Shown here one piece after another: positions 35,218 through 44,648 of a stretch of 64,000 nucleotides of DNA. The stretch's first letter is position 1, and every line of letters begins with the position of its first letter. The notes beneath the pieces were generated by a model. The model worked only from the letters and a program-made list of their open reading frames with translations, did no database searches and was not told the origin of the DNA. A program made the translations under genes and the position numbers. Where the stretch lies: positions 1 through 64,000 of the forward strand of contig NZ_JQFW01000015.1 in the NCBI RefSeq assembly GCF_000753865.1, written 5' to 3'. Origin of the DNA: Alteromonas sp. LOR. GTDB lineage: Bacteria; Pseudomonadota; Gammaproteobacteria; Enterobacterales; Alteromonadaceae.

Positions 35218-37628
35218 TGACCGTTATCTCACTTAACGCCTCAAGTCTTGATGAAAAGCGCATTCACAAAGCGGCAGCCCAAGCTTGTGAGGGAGTTGCG
35301 CCAAACTTCCCTCTTGATAAATTAATTGCGGTAAACCCCTATTGGAAACTGATAAACAGCTCGCAGCAAGACGTATCGGCAAAAGTACATGCCCTTGCCG
35401 GTATATCAACCGTGATGCCAGCGTCTCATTGGTTAGATTTGTATAAAGAGGGAGAGATCTCAGACAATGCAATTTCTCACAGTTTAATTCAGTACGGTAT
35501 TACGCTAGATAGCGCAACGTTTTTGTCTACGCTTGGCGATACCACCAAGAAGTTAGCGCTTCCACTTATTACAACGCACTTCGACAGCTATCGCTCGGCA
35601 AGTGAAATGACATGGCAAGATGAGTGTTTATTTCAAATCAGTCAGTTTTGCGCGGCGTACTATCAACACGAATCTCCTCTTGTTCACGTTGAGGGCAACT
35701 CTGCCGCCGACACCTTGTATAAAAGTTGGCTTAATGGGTTAACGCACGACGCCGGCATTAACGTACTGATGAATACCCGCGGGCTTAAGAAAGTATTTGA
35801 AACCCTGCCAACAAGTGTTGATGGCCTTCTACTTGAAGCGAGTAAAACACTGGCGCTAGATAACAGCAAAGCGCAAGACTATTTCTACGCGCTCATTATG
35901 AGTATTAACGGGTGGTCTTCTTATATTGCTTATCGCACTTGGCTTAAAGACGAAAACGAACTGCAGGGTTTACTCGCTATTCGTCTTGCTTGGGAACTCA
36001 TTGTGTATCGGTATTATGAAAAACACCATGCTGTAGAGGCTAACCAAGTAAGAACAAGATGGTCTTACGTATTAAATCAACTCCCAGCAAGAATAGCGCA
36101 GTTTAAACGAGAAGAGCAAAGCCAGTGGGTAATGATGTATGCCTACGAGTATGAACAGCAACAGCGGTTACAGGCTAAATTGATTGGCTGTACGCCGGTT
36201 GAGCAAACCCACGCAGAAGTGCAGGCTATCTTTTGCATTGATGTGCGCTCTGAAGTTATCCGTCGTGTTTTAGAATTGCAAAGTCCTTCCGTGAAAACCA
36301 TGGGGTTTGCAGGCTTTTTTGGTATGCCAGTAGCCTATGCGCCTGCGAATACAGATGCAAAGCGTCCTCAACTACCAGGGCTTCTTGCTCCGCAGCTTTC
36401 AGTATCGGAAAGTGGTACTGAATCTCATCGCACCGAATTTATTCAGCAGCGTTCTACGTGGCACAAATGGAGCAAGTCGCCACTTGGCAGCTTTTCTATG
36501 GTGGAGTCTGCGGGGTGGTGGTATGCCTTTAAACTTTTGAAAAACTCTTGGCTTCCATCGAGTAAAGAAAACCCGATGAACACATTAAGTCATGAGCGCA
36601 ATTGGGAAATTAAAAATGAAAACGGCCCTATTGGCCTAGATGACAAAGTAGCCTTAGCTGCGGGTGCACTAAAAATGATGGGAATGAATAAGTTCTCTCC
36701 CACTGTGTTGTTAGTGGGTCACGGCAGCAAATCTAGAAATAACCTGCATGCCGCTGGTCTTGATTGTGGCGCCTGCGGCGGTCAATCTGGCGAGGTTAAT
36801 GTGCGCGTGCTGGCTCAACTGCTCAATGATGAGGATGTTCGCAAAGCACTTAAAACCATGGGACACAAAATAGCCGGAAATACGCGCTTTATCCCCGCAC
36901 TGCATAATACGACTACCGACGACGTGGAGTGTTTTGATACGTCTGTACCAGAGAAAGTAAAAAACTGGTTATTAAAAGCCAAGCATCAAGCGCAAAAGGA
37001 ACGGGCTAAACATTACAGTACCAATTTACAGTTTGAATCGGACAAAAAGCGTGATCAGCGCTTTCAGCAACGCGCAAAAGACTGGTCTCAAGTTCAGCCT
37101 GAGTGGGGTCTTGCAGGAAACGCGTCGTTTATTATCGGTCCTCGCCAGCGTACTCGAGGAGTAGACTTAGAAGGCAAAAGCTTTTTACACGACTATACCT
37201 GGCAAACCGATTTGGATTCTTCCGTGCTAGAAACCTTGATGACAGCGCCAATGATTGTTACCCACTGGATCAACGCGCAGTACAACGCCTCTGTAACGGA
37301 TAACGAAAAATTAGGCAGTGGAAACAAGGTGCTTCACAACGCCGTTGGCAACAATATTGGTGTGTTTGAAGGCAATTCCGGTGATTTGCGAATAGGGCTT
37401 TCAAAGCAGTCGCTACACAACGGCGAGCGCTGGGTTCACCAACCTCAACGACTGGGTGTTTATATTGTTGCCCCAAATCACAAAATTCTCGACATTGTGA
37501 ATAAACACACCATGTTGCAAGAGCTTATTGATAACGACTGGATATATTTATTTAGCTGGGAAAAGCAGGCTGTCATAGAAAGACTTTACAAAGGAAAGTG
37601 GTACAAGTCTCACGGCCTTTCTATGTAA
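35217..37628 (+). CDS. dabA: DabA, carbonic-anhydrase-like subunit of inorganic-carbon transporter
   Basis: The 803-residue protein (UPF0753/DUF2309) shows the beta-carbonic-anhydrase-like zinc site: FCIDVRSE with C340 and D342, LLVGHGSKSRNN with H502, and DCGACGG with C517; spacing matches characterised DabA. It would hydrate CO2 to bicarbonate at the cytoplasmic face in a one-way manner driven by DabB. The gene is translationally coupled to dabB. There are no Rubisco or carboxysome genes in the window, so it probably serves anaplerotic carbon or pH needs in a heterotroph; that is inference. Confidence 0.93.
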   Translation: MTVISLNASSLDEKRIHKAAAQACEGVAPNFPLDKLIAVNPYWKLINSSQQDVSAKVHALAGISTVMPASHWLDLYKEGEISDNAISHSLIQYGITLDSATFLSTLGDTTKKLALPLITTHFDSYRSASEMTWQDECLFQISQFCAAYYQHESPLVHVEGNSAADTLYKSWLNGLTHDAGINVLMNTRGLKKVFETLPTSVDGLLLEASKTLALDNSKAQDYFYALIMSINGWSSYIAYRTWLKDENELQGLLAIRLAWELIVYRYYEKHHAVEANQVRTRWSYVLNQLPARIAQFKREEQSQWVMMYAYEYEQQQRLQAKLIGCTPVEQTHAEVQAIFCIDVRSEVIRRVLELQSPSVKTMGFAGFFGMPVAYAPANTDAKRPQLPGLLAPQLSVSESGTESHRTEFIQQRSTWHKWSKSPLGSFSMVESAGWWYAFKLLKNSWLPSSKENPMNTLSHERNWEIKNENGPIGLDDKVALAAGALKMMGMNKFSPTVLLVGHGSKSRNNLHAAGLDCGACGGQSGEVNVRVLAQLLNDEDVRKALKTMGHKIAGNTRFIPALHNTTTDDVECFDTSVPEKVKNWLLKAKHQAQKERAKHYSTNLQFESDKKRDQRFQQRAKDWSQVQPEWGLAGNASFIIGPRQRTRGVDLEGKSFLHDYTWQTDLDSSVLETLMTAPMIVTHWINAQYNASVTDNEKLGSGNKVLHNAVGNNIGVFEGNSGDLRIGLSKQSLHNGERWVHQPQRLGVYIVAPNHKILDIVNKHTMLQELIDNDWIYLFSWEKQAVIERLYKGKWYKSHGLSM

Positions 37629-37823
37629 TTCTGCCTACCGGCAAATGTGTTTGTGTGTAAGTGTGTTGACAGGGACGTCTTTTTTGCACATCGCTTCTTT
37701 TATTCCGCTTTTCAAGTCACTGTGTTTTTCCTATCGCTGCGATTCATTCTTTCAATTTTCGCATTGGCGTAAAACGCCATATCCTTTGGTTCATCTTAAC
37801 TATCTATCGAACAGGTAACCAAA

Positions 37824-39017
37824 ATGAACACTCCAGCCCCATCGTCAGTCTCACCTCAAGCAAACGAGCGTACTAAGTTAGCGCTTATTGCAGAAGGCGG
37901 GGGACAGCGTGGAATTTTTACCGCTGGAGTGCTCGACGCGTGGTTGGCTGAAAATTACGACCCTTTCGACATGTTTATTGGAACCTCAGCAGGCTCGCAA
38001 AACTTAACCAGCTTTTTAGCGCGGCAAAAAGGATATGCGAAACGATTAATTAGAGGTCTGTCGCGTCACAAACGTTTTTTTCAAGTTGGCCGCGGCTTGG
38101 TGGGTAAGCACATTGTCGATTTAGATTGGTACTTTGATAAAACCAAGGAAACAAATCGACTATTAGATTTTAGCGCCGCTACTGAAAATTTAGGAGACAG
38201 GGAGCTATTAATAACGGCTACAAACTCTCGAGATCGCAAGCCTTATTTTTTAAGCCCTACAGGTAGCGCTAATCAATGGCGTGAACTTCTAAAAGCGTCT
38301 AGCGCATTGCCTTTTTTGTATAAGCAAGGCGTAGCGCTAACAACTGACTACAACGCTAGCGCTTATAACGCCTCTTCGAATAACGGTGAACGCACTAGCG
38401 TTTCTAGCACTAACAGAGCGTTAGCGAGGAAAGGTTTCGCTAAAGGGCCTACAAAAGGTGAACAAAATGCCAGTTGTAGTGAGCCAACGGCACCTACATC
38501 AGATTTTTACTTAGATGGCGGTTTGGCGGCTCCCCTCCCCGTGCGAGAGGCGTACGAGCGCGGCGCGAAGAGAATTGTTGTTATTCGCACTGGTGATATT
38601 AATTTTCAGGCGCGCTCAGCGTGGCTACACAAATTGAAGTCATTAGTGTGCGCAACGGGTCATTGCCCCAAAACAATTAATTATTTAGTGCAGCACGAGG
38701 AAGCTTATCAGCAAGAGTTGGCGTTTATCGCAAACCCACCAGCAGATGTAGAGATTATCCAAATATTTGCTGGCAAACCCTTGCACAGTAAGCTTCTTGG
38801 AAGTACTGACAGCGACTTGCGTCATGATTATAACGTGGGTGTAAGCGCAGGAAAGCACTTTTTAGCTCAGTATGAGGCCGCAAAAAACCATGATGTAACG
38901 CTACCGGCGACAGATGATTTAGCATTGCCAGCAACAGACGATTTAGCGCTTGTAGCGGCAATGAATGGCTCACCTATCAGCCAAACAGCATTTGGAGCCC
39001 ACCGGCTGTCTGCTTAG
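37824..39017 (+). CDS. Patatin-like phospholipase
   Basis: The 397-residue protein has the oxyanion motif EGGGQRG (about 23-29), nucleophile elbow GTSAG with S54, and DGG with D231, the catalytic dyad of bacterial patatin-like lipases related to YjjU. No signal peptide is present. An insertion (about residues 174-228) between the third strand region and the DGG motif contains YNASA/YNASS repeats and is Ser/Asn-rich. The C-terminus contains two exact-in-frame copies of LPATDDLA. The core is complete, so it is probably active on phospholipid or ester substrates. It stands alone. Confidence 0.87.
   Translation: MNTPAPSSVSPQANERTKLALIAEGGGQRGIFTAGVLDAWLAENYDPFDMFIGTSAGSQNLTSFLARQKGYAKRLIRGLSRHKRFFQVGRGLVGKHIVDLDWYFDKTKETNRLLDFSAATENLGDRELLITATNSRDRKPYFLSPTGSANQWRELLKASSALPFLYKQGVALTTDYNASAYNASSNNGERTSVSSTNRALARKGFAKGPTKGEQNASCSEPTAPTSDFYLDGGLAAPLPVREAYERGAKRIVVIRTGDINFQARSAWLHKLKSLVCATGHCPKTINYLVQHEEAYQQELAFIANPPADVEIIQIFAGKPLHSKLLGSTDSDLRHDYNVGVSAGKHFLAQYEAAKNHDVTLPATDDLALPATDDLALVAAMNGSPISQTAFGAHRLSA
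38349..38378. repeat. Two 15-bp repeats in patatin-like gene
   Basis: TACAACGCTAGCGCT (38349) and TATAACGCCTCTTCG (38364) encode YNASA and YNASS inside the insertion. Confidence 0.65.
38901..38948. repeat. Two 24-bp repeats at the end of patatin-like gene
   Basis: Units 38901-38924 and 38925-38948 both encode LPATDDLA with several silent differences, so the duplication is not very recent. Confidence 0.8.
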
Positions 39018-39043
39018 AGTGCTGTTCTCTTTAGCGCACAGCT

Positions 39044-39077
39044 CATTTTAATGCACTGTTCCTTTTAATGCACTAGA
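39044..39077. repeat. Two 17-bp repeats between patatin-like gene and ybiT
   Basis: CATTTTAATGCACTGTT (39044) is followed directly by CCTTTTAATGCACTAGA (39061), in non-coding DNA. Confidence 0.6.
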
Positions 39078-39304
39078 GCAGCGCACTTGTCGAAAAAATG
39101 ACTTTACGCCCTTTAAGGGGGCTAGTTTTTAGTGCTAAGGAATTAGGGCATGAATTAAGACATTTGTGTGAAGATAAGGGCAATAGCTCAAAATTTCCTC
39201 GACATATTGCCCTTATTTCCTTATAGTGCGCGCGCAATGCAAGCTGCCTCGGCGTACAAACGCGCCCAGCTTTATCTTCTGATTTACTCCCCTGGATACC
39301 TGTT

Positions 39305-40897
39305 TTGATAACCACCGCTAATATTACGATGCAGTTTGGCTCTAAGCCACTGTTTGAAAACATTTCTGCCAAATTTGGCAACGGCAACCGTTACGGCCTA
39401 ATTGGTGCAAACGGATGCGGCAAGTCTACCTTCATGAAAATTTTGAGCGGTGAACTTACACCGACTTCTGGCAATGTCTCTATGGCACCGGGTACTAAAC
39501 TCGGTATTTTAAGTCAGAACCAATTCGCATTTGAAGAATTTAGCGCAGTTGACACCGTTATCATGGGTGACCGTGAATTATGGGAAGTAAAACAAGAACG
39601 CGACGCCATTTACAGCAAGCCTGATATGAGCGAAGCAGACGGTATGCGTGTTGCCGATCTTGAAACTCAGTTCGCCGAAATGGACGGTTACACAGCTGAA
39701 GCCCGAGCAGGCGATATATTAAGCTCTGCCGGTATTGATGAAAGCTACCACTTTGGCCTAATGAAAGAAATTGCACCGGGTAAAAAAGTGCGTGTTCTTC
39801 TTGCTCAAGCCTTGTTTGCAGAACCTGATATTTTGCTACTTGATGAGCCAACCAACAACTTGGATATTTACACCATAAGCTGGTTAGCAGAAGAGCTAAA
39901 CAAGCGTAAATCTACCATGATCATTATTTCCCATGATAGACACTTCTTAAACTCTGTGTGTACTCATATGTCGGATATTGACTACGGTGAACTTCGTACT
40001 TACCCAGGTAACTACGACGATTACGTTCAGGCTGCAATGTTAGTACAAGAACAGCTGCACAACGAAAACGCGAAGAAATCTGCTGAAATTGAAGAGCTTC
40101 AGGGCTTCGTTGCACGATTCTCTGCTAATGCGTCAAAAGCAAAGCAGGCAACTTCTCGTGCTCGCCGTTTAGAAAAAATTGAATTGTCTGAGGTGAAAGC
40201 GTCGAGTCGCCGTAAGCCTTACATTGTGTACAAGCAACACAAAAAACTGCATCGCTTAGCCATAACCCTTGAAGAACTGGGCCACAGCTATCCCGACCTT
40301 CCGCTTTTCAGCAACGTTAACTTGTTGCTTGAAGCAGGTCAGCGCCTGGCAATTATCGGTGAAAACGGTGCAGGTAAAACCACGCTACTTAAAACCTTAG
40401 TAGACGATTTAGAGCCTACAATGGGTAACATTAAGTGGGCGGAAAACGCAGCGATAGGTTACATTCCACAAGACAACGCCAAATACTTCGCTAAAGATAT
40501 GACGTTGTTTGACTGGATGAGCCAGTGGCGCAGTCCAAAGCATGATGACCTTCAAATAAAAGGCATGCTGGGACGCTTACTGTTTACTTCTGATGACTTT
40601 AATAAGAAAGTGCAGGTGTGTTCAGGGGGTGAGAAAAACCGTCTGTTGTTTGGCAAGCTAATGCTTCAAGATATCAACGTGCTTGTGCTAGATGAGCCTA
40701 CTAACCACATGGATATGGAGTCTATCGAAGCGCTCAACAATGCTATTTACAAATTTGATGGCACGGTTATTTTTGTTAGCCACGACAGAGAGTTCGTTTC
40801 TTCGCTAGCCACTCAAATTATTGAAATAAAAGACCAAGAGCTTAACCACTTTGATGGTAACTATGACGAGTTCTTGTCGCATAAAGAAATAGCGTAA
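39305..40897 (+). CDS. ybiT: ABC-F family ATPase YbiT
   Basis: The 530-residue soluble protein has two ABC domains: Walker [10 protein letters not shown] and GENGAGKTT, Walker [13 protein letters not shown] and [12 protein letters not shown], and signature SGGEK in the second; the first has [12 protein letters not shown] as in E. coli YbiT. It aligns along its full length with YbiT, a ribosome-associated ABC-F protein thought to help translation of difficult sequences. The start is TTG 39305; the N-terminus then has the same length as YbiT. It has its own terminator. Confidence 0.92.
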   Translation: MITTANITMQFGSKPLFENISAKFGNGNRYGLIGANGCGKSTFMKILSGELTPTSGNVSMAPGTKLGILSQNQFAFEEFSAVDTVIMGDRELWEVKQERDAIYSKPDMSEADGMRVADLETQFAEMDGYTAEARAGDILSSAGIDESYHFGLMKEIAPGKKVRVLLAQALFAEPDILLLDEPTNNLDIYTISWLAEELNKRKSTMIIISHDRHFLNSVCTHMSDIDYGELRTYPGNYDDYVQAAMLVQEQLHNENAKKSAEIEELQGFVARFSANASKAKQATSRARRLEKIELSEVKASSRRKPYIVYKQHKKLHRLAITLEELGHSYPDLPLFSNVNLLLEAGQRLAIIGENGAGKTTLLKTLVDDLEPTMGNIKWAENAAIGYIPQDNAKYFAKDMTLFDWMSQWRSPKHDDLQIKGMLGRLLFTSDDFNKKVQVCSGGEKNRLLFGKLMLQDINVLVLDEPTNHMDMESIEALNNAIYKFDGTVIFVSHDREFVSSLATQIIEIKDQELNHFDGNYDEFLSHKEIA

Positions 40898-40920
40898 GTT
40901 AACGGTTAACGTTATATACA

Positions 40921-40948
40921 AAATAAGGTGGCGCAAGCCACCTTATTT
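40921..40948 (+). terminator. Terminator of ybiT
   Basis: A perfect 12-bp stem AAATAAGGTGGC / GCCACCTTATTT encloses a GCAA tetraloop and is followed by ATTTAAA. It lies 23 bases after the ybiT stop. Confidence 0.88.
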
Positions 40949-40995
40949 ATTTAAACCGCGCCTACCTTTCACACTATTGTGCACAAAGCACTTTT

Positions 40996-41040
40996 CCTAT
41001 AGAGCCTGTTTCTATCGACCCAGCTACTATCGGCCCTACT
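40996..41040. repeat. Three 15-bp repeats after the kinase gene
   Basis: CCTATAGAGCCTGTT (40996), TCTATCGACCCAGCT (41011) and ACTATCGGCCCTACT (41026) form a degenerate head-to-tail array in non-coding DNA between convergent genes. Confidence 0.55.
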
Positions 41041-41055
41041 CCTTTAAGAACGTTT

Positions 41056-41991
41056 TTACTTTACGCCTTCTTTCACTCTATCCTTCGCGCTATCCACTTG
41101 TGAAAAGTATCCTATTGCACCGCGCTGAGCGTTTGTTTTTGGCGTGCATAACGATTGCTGTATATCATTAGGCAATAACGGAATATAGGTTTGCGCAAGC
41201 CCACCCACCACACACACTGGCATTACTGATGAATCGCCCGCTGTTTTACAAAAACTTCGATAGTACTCGTTTAGCGTGTTTATGATGGAGTGAATGTAGC
41301 GAGCGCCTTCGCGAATAATCTCGGTAGCTGATTCGCAGCCTGCTTCATGGCATGCTGTAACAAGGGGTGCCAGCTCTCCATAATGACTTGGTTTATAAGA
41401 GGAGGTAATGGTAACAACATCGCTAGCTGTGCGTGCTTGAAGTTGCTCAACCACTCGTTTTGCAAGCGCGCTTTCTTGATGAACACCATCCATCGTAAGC
41501 AATGTATTTTTGACTGCCTGAAGGCCAAGCCACGCTGCGCTGCCATTGTCGCCTAAGCTAAGTCCATAACCACCAATATCTTTAAATGTGCCATCGCGAT
41601 GACACGTAGCTGCCGAGCCAGTGCCGCAGATAATTAGGCCACCGTTTGCGCCTTCATGGGCACCAAAGCAGGCGGCATGCAAATCGCTCATTACGTGAAT
41701 GCGTTTAAACGGCATTGGCAATGACAGAAAATAAGTCTTTGCTTTAGGAATGTTGGCGCCGGCAAGCCCTGCCATTACCACCAGTTCAGACAGAGAAAGC
41801 GACAGGTTGGCATCGGCTATTGCTGCTTTGCATGCACTCACTATTGATTGCAGTGCCTGTTGGGGGTCGCTCATTATATTTGATGCCCCAGAGACTCCCT
41901 CTCCAACTAACTTTCCATTGCTATTTTGCAACACAGCCCGACAGTGTGAACCTCCGCCGTCGATGCCAATAATGTATTCGTGCTTCACCAT
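41056..41991 (-). CDS. BadF/BadG/BcrA-type ATPase, GlcNAc/glucosamine kinase-like
   Basis: The 311-residue protein belongs to the ASKHA superfamily: phosphate-1 motif IIGIDGGGSHCRAVL (about 6-20), GAS-NI, phosphate-2 IICGTGSAA (about 120-128), GDNGSAAWLGLQA and adenosine motif VVGGLAQ. This arrangement matches N-acetylglucosamine or glucosamine kinases (NagK/GspK) of Vibrio-like bacteria and eukaryotes. It would phosphorylate amino sugars from chitin or peptidoglycan. No chitin genes are adjacent, so the substrate is uncertain. Confidence 0.82.
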   Translation of the reverse strand: MVKHEYIIGIDGGGSHCRAVLQNSNGKLVGEGVSGASNIMSDPQQALQSIVSACKAAIADANLSLSLSELVVMAGLAGANIPKAKTYFLSLPMPFKRIHVMSDLHAACFGAHEGANGGLIICGTGSAATCHRDGTFKDIGGYGLSLGDNGSAAWLGLQAVKNTLLTMDGVHQESALAKRVVEQLQARTASDVVTITSSYKPSHYGELAPLVTACHEAGCESATEIIREGARYIHSIINTLNEYYRSFCKTAGDSSVMPVCVVGGLAQTYIPLLPNDIQQSLCTPKTNAQRGAIGYFSQVDSAKDRVKEGVK

Positions 41992-42316
41992 TTTCTCGTC
42001 AATTTACTTCATATTGCTTTGCTTCATATGCCTCCACTCTATCACAAGCGCTATCATCAACTAACGTGGTTTTTACCACGCAACACGAATTCTTTTCTAA
42101 AAGTCTGCCTGCAAGGGCGTAGTCTTAGGACAGCAGCAACACTTGGTTACACTCACTAACCCGTAGTGCTGATCAATTATGACCAAATGAATGTATTCTT
42201 GTTTATGGTTCTATTCTAGGTTCTGCTCTAGGTTCTGTTTTAAGTTCTGTTCAATCTCTGATTTAAACGTTGCTTTAAACGGTCGAATAAATTGCTATTA
42301 AAAAGGAGGCTCGAAA
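41992..42316. other. Divergent intergenic region kinase / MipA gene
   Basis: About 325 bases; the part nearest the MipA/OmpV gene contains four 12-bp repeats (42207-42254). No gene or further site recognised. Confidence 0.45.
42207..42254. repeat. Four 12-bp tandem repeats upstream of mipA/ompV-like gene
   Basis: Units GGTTCTATTCTA, GGTTCTGCTCTA, GGTTCTGTTTTA and AGTTCTGTTCAA start at 42207, 42219, 42231 and 42243, about 60-110 bases before the start codon. Confidence 0.85.
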
Positions 42317-43075
42317 TTGAAAATACAAACAAGTTTAATACTAGGCGGCTTGCTGTCAGCACTGACAGCTTCTACATTTACGTACGCCCAAGCTCCACAA
42401 CAACCTCAAGGCTGGATGTATGGCTTTGGCATTAACGCATCGCAAGATGTCTATGCGGGATTCGATAACCGAATTGTTCCTATTCCTATTATTGGTTATG
42501 CCGGTGAAAAACTCAGGGTGTATGGGCCTTTTGTTAGCTACCAGGTATTTCAAAAAGAGGGCTTCTCAGTCGATGCACAATTAGTCCCCGTATTCGCCGG
42601 TTACGAGGAATCCGACAGCTTTATCTTTGAAGGAATGGACGATAGAGACTTTAGTTTTGCCGCTGGAATAAGTGCAAATTACAACACGCAAAGCTGGACA
42701 TACTCCTTATCCACCAATGCCGATATGCTAGGAAAGTACGATGGTTTTCAAGCCACCGCAAGAATAGGTAAACAATTCAGAATAAATGGCTTTTTGATTG
42801 AGCCCTCTGTTGGCCTTAGCTTTCAAGACAGTAACTATGTGGATTATTACTACGGCGTGCGCCCTGAAGAAGTCACTGCATTTAGAGGTTTGTATGAAGG
42901 CAGCAGCGCGACAAACACCGAAGTAAGAGTAGCAGTGTCTACGGGTAAGTTTTTAGGCGGCATGACCCGAGTTGACGTGGGCGCTACATTTTTTGATAGC
43001 AGCATAAGCGACAGTCCACTCACCGATGACGACACTGCATTGAGCGCCACACTGGTTTACACCCGCATGTTTTAA
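42317..43075 (+). CDS. MipA/OmpV family outer-membrane protein
   Basis: A 252-residue protein with signal peptide (about 1-24, TYA-Q). MipA/OmpV features include GWMYGFGINASQDVYAGFDNRIVPIPIIGYAGEKLRVYGPFVSYQ near the start, beta strands throughout and a terminal aromatic (VYTRMF). MipA binds murein enzymes in E. coli; OmpV-type members are general outer-membrane proteins. The start is TTG 42317, justified by a perfect AAGGAGG eight bases upstream. Twelve-base repeats precede it. Confidence 0.83.
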   Translation: MKIQTSLILGGLLSALTASTFTYAQAPQQPQGWMYGFGINASQDVYAGFDNRIVPIPIIGYAGEKLRVYGPFVSYQVFQKEGFSVDAQLVPVFAGYEESDSFIFEGMDDRDFSFAAGISANYNTQSWTYSLSTNADMLGKYDGFQATARIGKQFRINGFLIEPSVGLSFQDSNYVDYYYGVRPEEVTAFRGLYEGSSATNTEVRVAVSTGKFLGGMTRVDVGATFFDSSISDSPLTDDDTALSATLVYTRMF

Positions 43076-43133
43076 CCTGGCGCTCATTACCATGACAACG
43101 TTTATTGGCGCTGTCTTAAGCCAATATCAGTGC

Positions 43134-43637
43134 TTAATTAAACGCCTCGGTTTCCCATAAAGGCACTGTAGAAAGACTGTGTTTATAACTGCCCGATGTT
43201 TCTTTTGTGCTGTATGACAAATACATCAGTGTTTTTGATTCTTCGTCGTAAATGCGGCGAAGCTTCATGTTTTTGAAAAACACACTTTTAGACTTTCTAA
43301 AAATCACATCACCGGAGGGCGATTTATCGATATTCGCCAGCATTTCTGCGGTTATCGGTCCGGTTTGTCTGCAGGCGATGGCGCTATCAGACGGATCTGA
43401 AAAGTCTAAATCGGCTTCGATGCTTGAAATATGACAGGTAACGCCTGTCACTATGGGGTCGACTAATGCGTCTATTTTGATATCTTTGGTGGTAAATAAT
43501 CCAAGAGACACATCCCCTACTTCACTGTCGCTGCAACCGGCTACGCCCCCAATCGCTAAAAAAGCTAAGAAAATAGTTCTACGCAGTAACGTACTTAATG
43601 TAGTTCCATCACTACCCTGTAAGATCAATTTTTTCAT
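43134..43637 (-). CDS. creA: CreA family protein, probable lipoprotein
   Basis: The conserved CreA body is visible: VGDVSLGLFTTKDIKIDALVDPIVTGVTCHISSI, DPSDSAIACRQTGPI and SKSVFFKNMKLRRIYDEESKTLMYLSYSTK. CreA proteins are periplasmic and of unknown function. I start at ATG 43637, where AAGGATGG lies upstream and a signal with a lipobox-like VAGC (about 32-35) follows; the longer frame (43670) has no support. E. coli CreA is not a lipoprotein, so the Cys is worth note. It is preceded by the PAS-GGDEF gene on the same strand without coupling. Confidence 0.82.
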   Translation of the reverse strand: MKKLILQGSDGTTLSTLLRRTIFLAFLAIGGVAGCSDSEVGDVSLGLFTTKDIKIDALVDPIVTGVTCHISSIEADLDFSDPSDSAIACRQTGPITAEMLANIDKSPSGDVIFRKSKSVFFKNMKLRRIYDEESKTLMYLSYSTKETSGSYKHSLSTVPLWETEAFN

Positions 43638-43757
43638 TTCCATCCTTTTTTGCCTTTTACATTGCATCAATCGCGTGCGTCGATTTAGCTACTTTGTACT
43701 TCTACTCTTTGAACCAAAAACGTCCATAAGCGCATGAAATAGAGTTATAGCAATCAT

Positions 43758-44648
43758 TCAGCCTAATTGAGTTTGGTTTCTACCATTATTTTTTGCTTTA
43801 TATAACGCGTCATCTGCTTTGCTAATTTTCTTAGCAATAACGTCTTTATCTCCTAGGTCTTGAGGCTCTATTGCAGCGACACCAATACTTACTGTGAGCT
43901 TTTTGCTATTCGGTAGACGAATTTTGTGAACGGCTTCATGAATTCGATCGCAATAATATTGAACATCTTGAAGATGGGTGTTGTAAAGCGCAACGAGAAA
44001 CTCTTCACCTCCCCAACGAGCAACAAGGTCACTTTCTCTCACCACAGCAGTTAACATAGACGCCAACCTTAGTAGCACTTCATCGCCGTATTCATGACCA
44101 AAATTATCGTTAATGAGTTTAAAGTAATCGATATCGATAAGCACCAGGCATACGGGCACGTATTTGCGCCTCATAAATGTGATTATCTTGGTGAGATCAG
44201 TATTTAATGCCCTGCGATTTAGCAAAGAAGTCAGCGGATCTAAACGCGTTAAGCGAGTGAGCTCTTCCGTTTTCTCCTCTAAGCTTTCTCGCGCTAAGAC
44301 CAGTTCTTGGTAAAGCTTATCCCGTTCTTCGGCAGGATAAACGGCCCAAAATAGTGTACCGCCAACTAAGCGTATATTCGCCACTGCGGGTATTCTATCG
44401 CCTCGTCGAGTGATTAACGTTAACTGCACCTCCGTAAAAATACCATTATTTATAAGAATCGGCTTTACATAACTTTCATAAAAAATAAGCGAGGCTTTCG
44501 ATAGAACATCAGTCAACGTTAGCGAGAGCTCGTCGAAGCAAATGTGTAAAAATTGCTGTGCATAGCCATTACCTGATAGTACTTGAGTGCTTTCAAGATG
44601 AGTCACAAACAGCAGGCAGGGGAAGTTATCTACCTCTACTTGTCTCAA
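43758..44648 (-). CDS. PAS-GGDEF diguanylate cyclase coupled to RsbQ-like hydrolase
   Basis: The 296-residue protein has an N-terminal PAS-like sensor (about 1-110), a short coiled helix (ERDKLYQELVLARESLEEKTEELTRL) and a GGDEF domain with DPLTSLLNRR, an intact WGGEEF active motif and a product-inhibition site RESD five residues before it. It should make c-di-GMP. I choose TTG 44648: GAGGAG lies eight bases upstream and the TTG overlaps the hydrolase stop (TTGA); a GTG at 44672 is the alternative. By analogy to RsbQ-RsbP, the PAS domain may receive a small product from the hydrolase. Confidence 0.87.
   Translation of the reverse strand: MRQVEVDNFPCLLFVTHLESTQVLSGNGYAQQFLHICFDELSLTLTDVLSKASLIFYESYVKPILINNGIFTEVQLTLITRRGDRIPAVANIRLVGGTLFWAVYPAEERDKLYQELVLARESLEEKTEELTRLTRLDPLTSLLNRRALNTDLTKIITFMRRKYVPVCLVLIDIDYFKLINDNFGHEYGDEVLLRLASMLTAVVRESDLVARWGGEEFLVALYNTHLQDVQYYCDRIHEAVHKIRLPNSKKLTVSIGVAAIEPQDLGDKDVIAKKISKADDALYKAKNNGRNQTQLG

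Noticed and set aside
39305..40897. Missing ABC signature in the first domain of YbiT as an anomaly
   Set aside because: E. coli YbiT shows the same APGxKxRVLLAQ form, so it is normal for the family.
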